A program made the position numbers and the translations under genes. The notes under the pieces are model-generated. The model did no database searches, was not told the origin of the DNA, and saw only the letters and a list, made by a program, of their open reading frames with translations. This document shows positions 1 to 9,334 of a stretch of DNA of 14,001 nt, one piece after another; within the stretch, counting starts at the first letter, position 1; every line of letters starts with the position of its first letter. The stretch is from contig NZ_ONER01000040.1 in NCBI RefSeq assembly GCF_900316895.1, positions 1 to 14,001 on the forward strand. Direction: 5' to 3'. The DNA comes from an uncultured Methanobrevibacter sp. Its GTDB lineage: Archaea > Methanobacteriota > Methanobacteria > Methanobacteriales > Methanobacteriaceae.

Positions 1-3000
1 GTTTTTAATTGTGGCGGTTGCAACACCTTTCTTGTTGGTTTTGGCAGTGTACTTTTTGCCTTTGATTTTGAAGGTCACTTTTTTCTTTTTCACCGCCTTA
101 CCGTTTTTATCAACCACCTTAACTGAAAATTTGATTTTTTTAGCTTTCTTCTTAACGATATTTTTAGCAATCAATGTTGGTTTGAAAGTGATTTTATTTG
201 AAACCTTGTCACCATTAAATTCTGAAGTGATTGTATAAGAGCCTACTTTTAATTTCAAAGTCTTGGTTGCATAACCGTTTTTATCAGTTTGGACTTTAAA
301 AGTTTGACCATTAACTTTAATGGTTACAATATTTCCAGCATCATACTTACCATCTGATCCTTTTACACGAACTTTATAGTTGATTGTGTTTCCATAGTAA
401 ACAGAATAATCTTTATTTTCAAATAAAGAAGGCAGTACAGTTATTTTAGCACTATTTTTTGAATCATAATACTGTTCATCACCATCAAATGAAAAGGTAG
501 CATCATATGTTCCTTTAGATAAAGCAGGCATGGTTACCTCGCCTTTTGAATTTGTAGTTCTGTGATAGATATCATTGCCTATTTTAACATTTACCCCTTG
601 ATTGCTCAATAAATTACCTTTCTCATCTTTCAAGACAGCCACTACAGCATTAGGCTGAACTTTATTTGTTAATTCAATATTGGTTTTAGTAAGCCAATAT
701 GCAGTTAAATTAGATTTGGCAGATGTTGATTGGAAATAATCCGGATTAGTAATTCTTGCAATAACTTCAGGATTTTCGCCATATATTTGAGGTATTTTAC
801 CATCAAGTATCGCTAAACCGTCATTATCAGTTATCGCTTTACCAACATACTCTTCAAATCCTTCATCATTTACATAAAATTCAACTGTCAATCCGGAAAC
901 ACCATTTCCTAAAATGTTTTTCACAATAGCTTTAAATTGAGTATTTCTCGCAATGGCGCCAGTAACATTGTCCAAATAAATTACCAATAAACCATTATCA
1001 ATATTGACATTACAAGTAAATTCACCTATTTTATAATTTTTCTGATAGATTTTTGAACTAAAACAATATGTAGCAGGAGTGAAGTCTTCGAATCCATTGA
1101 AATCATATACAAATGATGCATGTCCATTTGATATTGTTGTTGAGTTAATTATATCACCCAAATCATCAATGAAATCAATTTTAGCACCATTTAAATTTTC
1201 ATCATCAGTGCTGAATTCAAATGTTCCATTTTCAAAGTATCTAATATTAACATCATGAAGTTTTCCTGTTACAAGATACTTATAATTATATTCTACCACA
1301 TTATTCTCACTATTATTTACAGCATCACCACCAATACCCCATTCAGAATCCAAATAATTATTTTGAATCATATTATCTTTAGCATCATCATCTAAAATGA
1401 TTGCAAAAGATTTTTTAGATGTTATATTATTATTTTTAATAATATTATTAGTTGAATTTACTTTAAGATATATTCCCGCATTGCCAGCAGGTATTGAATC
1501 ATAATTAACAAAATTAATTTCTTCATCTGTGCCATTAGCTAAAATGACATTTCCACATATTTCATTATTGGCGGAATTTGAAAGCACCATACCATATGCC
1601 CTTTTTCCATTAGCTGTTAAATAATTGTTTGAAATATTATTGTTCTTTGTTTCAAAAACCTGAACTCCATAAATTATTTCAGAATTTAAGTTGAGTTTAT
1701 TATTATTAACAATAGATTTTTGAGACATTTCCAAATTAACTCCATAGCCAACGCAATCTGATTTTGCATTAACTGTATTTGAAGCAATTACTGTGTCAAA
1801 AGAATTACGGCCTATGACAAATCCTTCGACAAAATAAGTTCCTTCAAGAGTTATGATATTATTTATGAATTGATTGTTTGAAGCACCTTGTCCTTCTGAT
1901 GCGTCATCACTGGATTTCTGACCTAATACTCCCATACCATAAATATAATTATCATTAGATTTTATATAAATCTCATTATTGGAAAATACATTATTATGGC
2001 TATTATAATACAAATCAATACCTATAACTGAATTAGTTGATTGTGTTGTTTCTATTGTGCCATTTAATTTGGATGTAGCATTGATTTTGTTTCCGGATAC
2101 GATGTTATCTGAAGAATACAATATTAAAATTCCGTAAGTCCTGTAAACTTCTGCTGGAACAACGTGATTTCCCTTGAATATGTCATTACCGTCAACGCAG
2201 TTCTCATCACCATCTACACAATTCTCATCACCATCTACACAATTCTCATCACCATCAACGCAGTTCTCATCACCATCAATGCAATTTTCATTACCATCTA
2301 TACAGTTCTCATTACCGTCAACGCAGTTCTCATCACCATCTACACAACTTTCATCACCATCAATACAGGCATCCATTCCGGTATTAATATAAGTGTTACC
2401 TGTTCCAATAGTTTTAATGGTATTATTGATAAATTTACAATCATCAACAGTGTATGCAAGCAAGGTATATGTTAAATAGTTACCTTCAGAAAAGAGGGTA
2501 TTGTTGATTACATCTACATTAGATGATTCAACTACATAAATGGCATAAGCCGCATTAGGATCACTAACCTCAATGTCACAGTTTAGAATTGTTGCGCCTC
2601 TGACTTGATAAACCAAGATTCCCCATGCATTTGGTTTACTTGATTCATTATTTCTGATAACTAAATTTTCAACCCATACCCCATCATCATAAATTTTAAA
2701 GGTAGTATTGTAAAATATCGCATTCCTACCAACAATCTTTACTGCATTATTAACAATGATGTTAAGTTTATTGACAAATTCGCCCTCAAAAATTAATATG
2801 TCCCCTTTGGAAATATTGGAGTTCAATGCACCATTCGAATGGATATAATCATCGAAATTTGATGAGTTTATGACATGTGTTTTGCCATTGAATTTATAAG
2901 AAGGTATTGAACCGTCATATACTCCTGAAGGAGTTGCAATGCCCCCATAACCTTTCGGAACATAATTATCTTCAATTAGATTATCAGTAGATTTATCTGC

Positions 3001-4350
3001 ATCTCTTGCATCAATCGCATAAACTTTAGAATTGCCTGCATAAATGACATTATCTACAATAGTAATGTTACCAGGCATTCTTTTAGAGCTTAATTTTTGA
3101 ATTAGAATACCTATTCCGGATTGGCTTCTTATAGTGTTACCTATAAAAGTCAGATTAAAAATATGACTGTTAACCAGTATTCCTGAACCGGAAACTGTAG
3201 ATATATTATTATTTTTAACAGTGATGTTGGAACCTAATGGATTTATACCTGTTCCCAAATAAATTACTTGAACGGTATTATTTTCAATAATGGAATTGTC
3301 TAAAGCAGAGATTCCTGCACCAGATGCCTGGACTTTTGAACTGATAATGGAATTATTTACAATAATTGAATGATAAGAACCTACAATAGCACTTTCTCCA
3401 GCAATCTCCTCATTAGGACGGTTATAATCTGCACCTGTAAGGTTAATAATCTGGTTACTTATAATTGAATTTCCAGAACCAGAAATGGAAATACCTCTAT
3501 ATGCCCCTATGACCTTATTGGACCGGATAATATTATTTGCACCCATAATTTGGATACCATAACTCCAAGAAGTCGGCAATACATTATATTTTATAGAATT
3601 ATTGTAGATAACATTATAATTTGATGGTCCGCCAGTAAGAGGACCTCCAGGGTAACTAGACAAGTATATTCCATTGGCATCCCAACATGTAATAAAATTA
3701 TCTGCAATATAATTATTATGGGATCCGGCAATAAGCAATGGTGAAGTTGAACGGGTTCCATGACCATAAGTTATTCCGTATTCATTCAAATTATTGTTGG
3801 TTACATTATTATAATTTGCACCATTGCCTAAAACGATTGTATAAGAAGAAGAACCGGTGTTATTTATAAAACAGTCCCGAATGATACAGTTAGATGCAGT
3901 ATTTAAAAATATGCCGTAATAATAATCAAAAGTATTGGCGATTTTTAAACTGGAAATGTTACTTCCGGATGCACCACTATTAAATGTAAAAACACAGTTC
4001 TTCAAATTATTAGATTCAGACCCGATAATATTTACCGGTGTTTTGAATGTAAAGTTTTTATTGTTGAATGTACCATCGATAGTTATTGTATCTCCGCTTT
4101 TTACGGAAGAAGTCGCTTCTCCTTTACTGTCAAAATATGTATTATAATTACTTTCATCAACAGTGTATGAATTAGAATCAGAATATATATCATCTATATC
4201 ATTTGAAGTTGAAACATCAGATGATACCTCCTCCAAAACATCTTCATCATCACTTGCGATAGTGTCATTCAAATCATCATCAGCACTCACAGCGCCGATA
4301 GACACTAAAAGCAATAATAAAACTAATAAAAAATTAATTTTTTTAATCAT
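1..4350 (-). CDS. Secreted adhesin-like protein (beta-helix plus Ig-like domains), 3' end outside window
   Basis: The frame is open from the ATG at 4348-4350 to the window edge: 1450 codons with no stop. The start is preceded by a GAGAGGT ribosome site five bases upstream. Residues 1-23 are a signal peptide (MIKK, a Leu-rich core, then VSADDD). An acidic stretch follows. Residues about 60-480 and 485-1010 are Asn-rich right-handed beta-helix repeats (NNxI, GNxI, NNYI type), each opened by a similar SxNxxxYxxxxG...GDxxxxxGxFxNK capping segment. Residues 662-724 carry nine Cys heptads. Residues about 1015-1450 are beta-sandwich Ig-like modules with DKNGxAxxxxK motifs; the last is very lysine-rich. 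This architecture is typical of methanogen adhesin-like proteins, thought to act at the cell surface in attachment or interaction. The ligand is unknown. The missing C-terminus would show whether it has a membrane anchor, a pseudomurein-binding or a transglutaminase-like domain. Confidence 0.9.
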   Translation of the reverse strand, partial: MIKKINFLLVLLLLLVSIGAVSADDDLNDTIASDDEDVLEEVSSDVSTSNDIDDIYSDSNSYTVDESNYNTYFDSKGEATSSVKSGDTITIDGTFNNKNFTFKTPVNIIGSESNNLKNCVFTFNSGASGSNISSLKIANTFDYYYGIFLNTASNCIIRDCFINNTGSSSYTIVLGNGANYNNVTNNNLNEYGITYGHGTRSTSPLLIAGSHNNYIADNFITCWDANGIYLSSYPGGPLTGGPSNYNVIYNNSIKYNVLPTSWSYGIQIMGANNIIRSNKVIGAYRGISISGSGNSIISNQIINLTGADYNRPNEEIAGESAIVGSYHSIIVNNSIISSKVQASGAGISALDNSIIENNTVQVIYLGTGINPLGSNITVKNNNISTVSGSGILVNSHIFNLTFIGNTIRSQSGIGILIQKLSSKRMPGNITIVDNVIYAGNSKVYAIDARDADKSTDNLIEDNYVPKGYGGIATPSGVYDGSIPSYKFNGKTHVINSSNFDDYIHSNGALNSNISKGDILIFEGEFVNKLNIIVNNAVKIVGRNAIFYNTTFKIYDDGVWVENLVIRNNESSKPNAWGILVYQVRGATILNCDIEVSDPNAAYAIYVVESSNVDVINNTLFSEGNYLTYTLLAYTVDDCKFINNTIKTIGTGNTYINTGMDACIDGDESCVDGDENCVDGNENCIDGNENCIDGDENCVDGDENCVDGDENCVDGDENCVDGNDIFKGNHVVPAEVYRTYGILILYSSDNIVSGNKINATSKLNGTIETTQSTNSVIGIDLYYNSHNNVFSNNEIYIKSNDNYIYGMGVLGQKSSDDASEGQGASNNQFINNIITLEGTYFVEGFVIGRNSFDTVIASNTVNAKSDCVGYGVNLEMSQKSIVNNNKLNLNSEIIYGVQVFETKNNNISNNYLTANGKRAYGMVLSNSANNEICGNVILANGTDEEINFVNYDSIPAGNAGIYLKVNSTNNIIKNNNITSKKSFAIILDDDAKDNMIQNNYLDSEWGIGGDAVNNSENNVVEYNYKYLVTGKLHDVNIRYFENGTFEFSTDDENLNGAKIDFIDDLGDIINSTTISNGHASFVYDFNGFEDFTPATYCFSSKIYQKNYKIGEFTCNVNIDNGLLVIYLDNVTGAIARNTQFKAIVKNILGNGVSGLTVEFYVNDEGFEEYVGKAITDNDGLAILDGKIPQIYGENPEVIARITNPDYFQSTSAKSNLTAYWLTKTNIELTNKVQPNAVVAVLKDEKGNLLSNQGVNVKIGNDIYHRTTNSKGEVTMPALSKGTYDATFSFDGDEQYYDSKNSAKITVLPSLFENKDYSVYYGNTINYKVRVKGSDGKYDAGNIVTIKVNGQTFKVQTDKNGYATKTLKLKVGSYTITSEFNGDKVSNKITFKPTLIAKNIVKKKAKKIKFSVKVVDKNGKAVKKKKVTFKIKGKKYTAKTNKKGVATATIKN
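2184..2372 (-). repeat. Nine tandem 21-bp units encoding a Cys-containing heptapeptide
   Basis: Nine head-to-tail 21-bp units lie inside the adhesin-like gene, in frame. Each encodes C-[VI]-D-G-[DN]-E-[NS], with cysteines at residues 662, 669, 676, 683, 690, 697, 704, 711 and 718. The units differ mainly at synonymous third positions (TGT/TGC, GTA/GTT, GAT/GAC, AAC/AAT) plus Asp/Asn and Val/Ile swaps, so the peptide is better conserved than the DNA. The array sits between two beta-helix coils (after a NTGMDA segment, before NDIFKGNHV). The spacing could suit a cysteine ladder, and the DGD/DGN groups could bind a cation; both are inferences. It is not a CRISPR, because there are no spacers. 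Confidence 0.95.
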
Positions 4351-4355
4351 GATAT

Positions 4356-4362
4356 ACCTCTC
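4356..4362 (-). promoter_or_regulatory. Ribosome binding site of the adhesin-like gene
   Basis: GAGAGGT on the minus strand, five bases before the ATG at 4350, complements the archaeal 16S 3' end and fixes the start. Confidence 0.75.
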
Positions 4363-4406
4363 TTACATAAATAATCTATACTATTATTATGTATTAAAAT
4401 AAAGTA

Positions 4407-4414
4407 TATTTAAA
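4407..4414 (-). promoter_or_regulatory. Candidate TATA box for the adhesin-like gene
   Basis: TTTAAATA on the minus strand lies in the 106-bp gap between the chelatase-like gene and the adhesin-like gene, downstream of the chelatase terminator. A start site about 25 bases on would give a leader of roughly 35 bases. The gap is very AT-rich, so the exact box is uncertain. Confidence 0.45.
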
Positions 4415-4428
4415 AATTTCTAAATTTG

Positions 4429-4469
4429 AAAAAAATAAAAAAAAGTTGATGATTAATTAATAATCATCA
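4429..4469 (-). terminator. Hairpin plus U-tract ending the CobN-like gene
   Basis: A perfect 9-bp stem (TGATGATTA at 4447-4455 with TAATCATCA at 4461-4469) has a 5-base loop. On the minus strand it is followed by AC, eight T, one A and seven T. The TAA stop at 4457-4459 lies in the loop and the last three codons (Asp-Asp-Tyr) form one arm. Archaeal termination generally relies on the U-tract; the stem is an addition. Confidence 0.75.
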
Positions 4470-7400
4470 TATTCATCTTCATCATTTCTTGCATATCCAA
4501 CAAGGAATATTGCAATTAATACAATTATTGCAATGATGACAAATATTGGCATGCTTGATTCAGTTGCGCTTGCGGATTTGGCTGCAGATTTATCGGACAA
4601 TTCATATGCCTTAGCACCTGAATCTCCAGAACCACTGTCAGATGCGGAACTTGAAGAACTTGAAAGTTCACTGGCAGATCTTGCATCTCCACTTTCTGAA
4701 GCGTCTGCACCGACGGCAGTTCTTCCACCGTCACTGCTACTGGACCTGTCGTTTGATGTTCCGTTTACCAATTGCTGCGCATTGGAATTTTGATTTCCTG
4801 CATTTGAAGCACCATTGCTTGAACCTCCTTGCTGTGAGTTTGAACCTTGATCCTCCTCAGGCATCTGATATAACGGATCAGTATTGGTTGCCTGTGCAAG
4901 AATCTCTGCGAATTTTTGCTTTTGAGCTGGAGTAAGTGAGCTCATTTGGATAAGCTGTGCGTTGAACGCAAGGTTTTTACATGTGTGGTGACAACATGCT
5001 ACACCATATTTGTTTACATTATCAATGTACTTGTCAACCAGCTCCTTGTATGTTTTCATGTCTGTATGCCAGGTTCCCTGGTCTGCAAGGTAAATCATCC
5101 ATGCAAGTGAAGTCTGATAACCTGATGCTGTTGTTGCACTGTTGACATAACCGTCCATGCCCAACAGTTCATTGGCCAATTGGTTACCCAATTGAGTATC
5201 AAGATTGTTTCCACTTACAGTCAAACCTCCAAACATGTTTTGGAATCTTGCCGCATAAGAGTTCATTCCGGCACCACCCCCGGTAATGAGCGGCATGTAA
5301 TATTTAGGGTTCAAAAGCATTGTTCTTATTTCAAACTCGATTTCCTCTTCATAGGTTCTTGTATTATAATTGTTTTTGCTCCTAATATCTACAAATGAAG
5401 TGTCCGGCCTTTCCTGACCTGACCTTGCCTTCAATATATTAGCCGCATTGTACAATCCGCCAAACCAGTCATAGTAATCGTCTGAATCGAAGAGTCTCCA
5501 TGTACTGTCAAAGTTCTGAGTAATCAAATCAGTTCTGTTTAGCAGATACATGAAGTTGTCTTTCTGATTTGTAATTACAATATTACCACTATCGTCTATT
5601 GTCCAGGAGTAGGATACCCTTGAGAGATACACATCCATTGCAAATTCATTGACTGTACTTATATCCCAGTCAGCTGTGTTCGGAATAAGTGTTGACATAC
5701 CGGTTCCTTCAAGGACATTGCCCGGAAGACCGAACAGCCTGTCAAGTGAAGGGTTTTCGGCATAATGCTTTTTCACAAAGTTGTTGGTTGTATTTTCGCC
5801 TTCTGCAAATGCTGCGAATTTAACAGCCTTCAACATCCATGTGAGCCAATCCTTATTGCTTGTAACGATACTTGCAAACACGTCAATTCTAGGCCTGTTT
5901 ACAACAGTGCCGTTGGAAAGCTTGACTGTAAGTTTTTCCAAAGGAAGCATTTCAACATCAATGACCTTTCCGTTGTCTGCCCATACAGGCTTGCATCCAA
6001 GGAAATACAGGAATTCGGCAACACCTATACCTTCTGTCCTTGATATTTCAGTACCCCATAAGATTAATGAAGTCAATTCCGGCCATTTGCCGTGTTTTTC
6101 ATAATATTCAGACAGGAGCAAATCAACAATCTTGATTGCAGATTCATAAGCTGACTCTGAAGGCATCCTTGTAGGGTCTGATGCATAACCGTCATAACCG
6201 GTAGGAATTGAATCCCCATAGGAAGGGTCTGCAAAGAGTCCTGATTTCACATATCCTCCTTCAAGAGCTGTCAATATTGCATTCCATTCATTGTTGTTTT
6301 GAATATTGACGATTACCTGTGCTGCGTACAATGTTGAGTTGTATAATGAAGATCCGACTGGAATTCCATATTTCTGTGTCAGTTCACTTATTGATGAGCC
6401 GTTTACCAAATCTGTTACATAATCCTTTAGGAACTGTTTGATTGCACTTGCCTGAACCAGATAATTCAGATTTCCTGAAATGTCCTCATAGAAATTTAAT
6501 CCCTTTAATTCAGGATACAGGAGTTCCATGATGTATGTGTAGATTTTGGTCTGGGAAGTTGTAATTGTAATGACCTCTTCCACAAGCTCTTCACCGGTCA
6601 ATATTTTACCTAAGGTATGCAAACCGTAACTTATGAAATCATCGCTCATCGCTTCAAGATACAAGTGAAGGTCATCCAACCATTGTTCAAATGTTTCAGC
6701 ATCTGTATAGTTTCTGAAACCTAAGCTTGGAGCCAATTTGATGATTTTTGCCTTATACTCTTCCGCATTTGAAGTTACATTTAGAGCCACCTGGTCCTTA
6801 TAGTATGTAATATAATTATTTAACACTGTATAGTTACCATATAAACCGGATGTTACCATTGCCGGAGTCATATGGGTAATCAGCAATGCCGCAATCCTGT
6901 CACGTGCAACCATTGCTTCACCAGGGTTTGATACGATATAAGGATATAGGGTCGGATTCAAGGTTAACTCAAATGTCCAGTCGCCTTCAACGGCACCCAA
7001 ATTAGTACCCGGCAACCATTCAAGAGTTCCGTGAGTTCCCATATTCACGATTGCATTTACCTTTGCGGTTTTATCCAACCATTTGTAGAATGATACATAG
7101 TATTGTGTTGGAGGCAGAGTCAAATCGTGGTAATTTTCAACAGTCTTGAGCTCTTCCCAACCTCTACTTGGCTGGAATGTCACGAATACCTTACCGAACC
7201 ACATTCCCGGAACGATCATGTACTGTTCGTCAGTACCGTTGTAAACCATTGACGGTCCTAAACCTGAACCCCAATAATCGGTCATGTTTTTAATCAGATT
7301 CATTGGAATGTCTTTAATCAGATTACGGAAGTCCCTTGTTGAAATCAGTTGGTTGTGTCTGACCAGCTCGTCATAGTTTTCCTCAACATACTGTTTCAGC

Positions 7401-9322
7401 AAACCATAAGCCCATGATCCCTTGTTACCCATTTTGAAAATGCGCTCTTCAAGTTCCTGTGGAGTCATCATTTCCCTGATGTCTCCTCCGGTATCATATC
7501 CTTGCTCATACAATTTAACGATTAAATCATAAGTGGATTGAGTTACATTCAAGTATGAAGCACCAATTTCAGCTTTACCTGGCGGATAATTGTATAGTAC
7601 GATAGCTATGGTCTTGTCAGAATTATCGAAATCCTTTAAATCTGCCCAGCCACAGCTTAACTTGACCATCTTATCCACACCGGTCTGGATTACATGAGTC
7701 TTACCTGCACCATCAACATATGATAGGATTACAGGTCCGTAAACACCTTCAAAACTTGGGTAGGTCACTGCATATGTCCATTCGATTTGTGGACCCAATT
7801 CAGAATTAAAACTGTATTCGGAAATATCATTGACCCCTTTGAGAACTGCCAAATCTATTTCAGATAAATCAGGTTCCGCTGAACCGTTAGCATAACTTAA
7901 AGACCAACTATATAGTGAAGTAATCAGTGAAATTCCAATTTTTGAGGAATTTGTGATGCTGTTTAAAATAGAAGACATTGAAGGGGTAGTACTTGTCTTG
8001 AATACGTTGAAGGCAGGTCTACCGCTTGCGGCATAACTTCTAATCAAGGCATCAACAACATCTCCACCACAATAGTAAGTAGCGATAGCTATGAGTTTTT
8101 TATCTGGATTAAGCTTAGCAGTATAATTATTTTCAAAACGGTTGAATAATTCTTTAGGGTTTAAAGTGTGCTCAACCCAATATTGATAGTTCTCATTCAT
8201 CCAGTTGAGGCTACCGTCCTGTGTTTTGGTATAACCCGGATTTGTTGTAATCCATTCATGAATCAAATCTGGTTCAGGGACAAGAGTGTACATTCCCAAA
8301 TCAGGATGGTAAAAACCACATTCGGGACTCATCAAGGGAATTCCGTCATCGGTCAATGTAGGATTGGAATACTTATCCGGTTCGATTAGATAACGAACAT
8401 AATCAAAGTAATTCTCCATGTTTTTAACCAGAACATCTGAGTCCTTGATGTCTTCCGCCTGGAAATATGATCCAATGTAGGTATTTTCAATGGTATCGTA
8501 ATAGTTATTGGCTGAATTGGCACCAATAATATGTATACCGGTTGTATTCAATATCTCTTGGGAGTAAACTCCAAAAGTATATGCGACCTTATAGTTTTTA
8601 TTAGCCGGAGAGTTTTTCAACAATTCCTTTAGATATGCTGCTGTAAACCTATTATACGCTGAGTTTTCAGCAAACATATCGATGTGGATGTAGTTTGCGT
8701 ATTCCGCCAGCCATGCCCTTGACTCATCGAAGTTTGTTGTACTTATGTATGCAACACGCCTTGACATGTTCATCAGCAAGTCAACCTTTTCGTTGTGGGA
8801 AGCATAATCTACCAACAATAATATATCAGGAATGAACATCACATCCCTAATGTCCAATGTACCGCTGTTTTGAGTAAAATCAATACCTTTGAGATAAATC
8901 GGATTGTATGTCAGATAGGTAAGTTCCAAATTATATATTTTAGAACCTAATCCTGTGAATGTTGCAATACCCTTATTATTGGTTGTCTGAGTTGAAATCA
9001 ACTTATTTGTAGAATTTTCATATAGCTTTACGGTAGCTCCCTTAAGTTCAATTCCATCTTCCGTCCATGTTTTGCCTGTTTCATTGAAAGAATCATAAAC
9101 GTGAACATTAATTACATTATCCCCTGCTTTAAGGATTCCCTCATCTGATTGAGAAGACTGAACATTTGGAACATCTGGAACTTGCGTTATTTCTTCTAAC
9201 TCGCTTGGAGCACTCACCACATCAGATATTGTTTCATTATCTCCTGCAAATACACAACTTACAGAAAATACAAGCAATATTGAAATAATTAATGCAAATA
9301 ATAATCTTTTATCGGTTTTCGT
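4457..9322 (-). CDS. Exported, membrane-anchored CobN/BchH-like chelatase large subunit
   Basis: About 1621 aa, related to the large subunit of cobaltochelatase (CobN) and Mg-chelatase (BchH/ChlH), which binds the tetrapyrrole and metal. Visible family motifs are NMGTHGTLEWLPG near residue 760 (family His and Glu kept), GVAEFLYFLGCKPVW near 1105 and DWFGGLYNAA near 1287, with ACCHHTCKNL near 1444. Around these are export features: a signal peptide at residues 1-26 (KTDKR, hydrophobic core, cleavage after VFA), a transthyretin-like beta domain at about 50-130, a Ser/Asn/Gly-rich stalk at about 1492-1590, and a final transmembrane helix with an acidic tail (NDEDEYDDY). The protein therefore faces outward. 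No ChlI/ChlD-type ATPase is encoded nearby, so true chelatase activity is doubtful; binding a tetrapyrrole or metal at the surface is an alternative. There is no in-frame ATG. The best-placed start is ACG at 9320-9322. The first usual start is TTG at 9275-9277, inside the signal peptide. The family call is firm, the start less so. Confidence 0.88.
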   Translation of the reverse strand, partial: TKTDKRLLFALIISILLVFSVSCVFAGDNETISDVVSAPSELEEITQVPDVPNVQSSQSDEGILKAGDNVINVHVYDSFNETGKTWTEDGIELKGATVKLYENSTNKLISTQTTNNKGIATFTGLGSKIYNLELTYLTYNPIYLKGIDFTQNSGTLDIRDVMFIPDILLLVDYASHNEKVDLLMNMSRRVAYISTTNFDESRAWLAEYANYIHIDMFAENSAYNRFTAAYLKELLKNSPANKNYKVAYTFGVYSQEILNTTGIHIIGANSANNYYDTIENTYIGSYFQAEDIKDSDVLVKNMENYFDYVRYLIEPDKYSNPTLTDDGIPLMSPECGFYHPDLGMYTLVPEPDLIHEWITTNPGYTKTQDGSLNWMNENYQYWVEHTLNPKELFNRFENNYTAKLNPDKKLIAIATYYCGGDVVDALIRSYAASGRPAFNVFKTSTTPSMSSILNSITNSSKIGISLITSLYSWSLSYANGSAEPDLSEIDLAVLKGVNDISEYSFNSELGPQIEWTYAVTYPSFEGVYGPVILSYVDGAGKTHVIQTGVDKMVKLSCGWADLKDFDNSDKTIAIVLYNYPPGKAEIGASYLNVTQSTYDLIVKLYEQGYDTGGDIREMMTPQELEERIFKMGNKGSWAYGLLKQYVEENYDELVRHNQLISTRDFRNLIKDIPMNLIKNMTDYWGSGLGPSMVYNGTDEQYMIVPGMWFGKVFVTFQPSRGWEELKTVENYHDLTLPPTQYYVSFYKWLDKTAKVNAIVNMGTHGTLEWLPGTNLGAVEGDWTFELTLNPTLYPYIVSNPGEAMVARDRIAALLITHMTPAMVTSGLYGNYTVLNNYITYYKDQVALNVTSNAEEYKAKIIKLAPSLGFRNYTDAETFEQWLDDLHLYLEAMSDDFISYGLHTLGKILTGEELVEEVITITTSQTKIYTYIMELLYPELKGLNFYEDISGNLNYLVQASAIKQFLKDYVTDLVNGSSISELTQKYGIPVGSSLYNSTLYAAQVIVNIQNNNEWNAILTALEGGYVKSGLFADPSYGDSIPTGYDGYASDPTRMPSESAYESAIKIVDLLLSEYYEKHGKWPELTSLILWGTEISRTEGIGVAEFLYFLGCKPVWADNGKVIDVEMLPLEKLTVKLSNGTVVNRPRIDVFASIVTSNKDWLTWMLKAVKFAAFAEGENTTNNFVKKHYAENPSLDRLFGLPGNVLEGTGMSTLIPNTADWDISTVNEFAMDVYLSRVSYSWTIDDSGNIVITNQKDNFMYLLNRTDLITQNFDSTWRLFDSDDYYDWFGGLYNAANILKARSGQERPDTSFVDIRSKNNYNTRTYEEEIEFEIRTMLLNPKYYMPLITGGGAGMNSYAARFQNMFGGLTVSGNNLDTQLGNQLANELLGMDGYVNSATTASGYQTSLAWMIYLADQGTWHTDMKTYKELVDKYIDNVNKYGVACCHHTCKNLAFNAQLIQMSSLTPAQKQKFAEILAQATNTDPLYQMPEEDQGSNSQQGGSSNGASNAGNQNSNAQQLVNGTSNDRSSSSDGGRTAVGADASESGDARSASELSSSSSSASDSGSGDSGAKAYELSDKSAAKSASATESSMPIFVIIAIIVLIAIFLVGYARNDEDEYDDY

Positions 9323-9326
9323 TTTT

Positions 9327-9334
9327 TCACCTCC
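9327..9334 (-). promoter_or_regulatory. Strong ribosome binding site that points to an ACG start
   Basis: GGAGGTGA on the minus strand is a full match to the archaeal anti-Shine-Dalgarno. Four A bases separate it from an in-frame ACG (9320-9322), within the 3-6 base range seen for the other genes here. No ATG, GTG or TTG lies at that distance in any frame. The site sits 50 bases from the TTG at 9277, too far to serve it. Confidence 0.8.

Noticed and set aside
2184..2372. Short CRISPR-like array
   Set aside because: The 21-bp units are directly adjacent with no spacers and keep the reading frame of a protein repeat.
2164..2475. Plus-strand open frames with Ile/Thr-rich or Ser/Pro-rich repeats
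   Set aside because: They are antisense readings of the 21-bp Cys repeat array in the minus-strand adhesin gene; they have no ribosome site and no sensible protein character.
4525..4935. Small frames on both strands around the Ser-rich stalk of the CobN-like gene
   Set aside because: They are low-complexity shadows of the stalk codons and lack ribosome sites.
5180..8389. Plus-strand frames of 70-110 codons opposite the CobN-like gene
   Set aside because: The minus strand carries recognisable family motifs throughout; the plus frames have no start signals or domain features.
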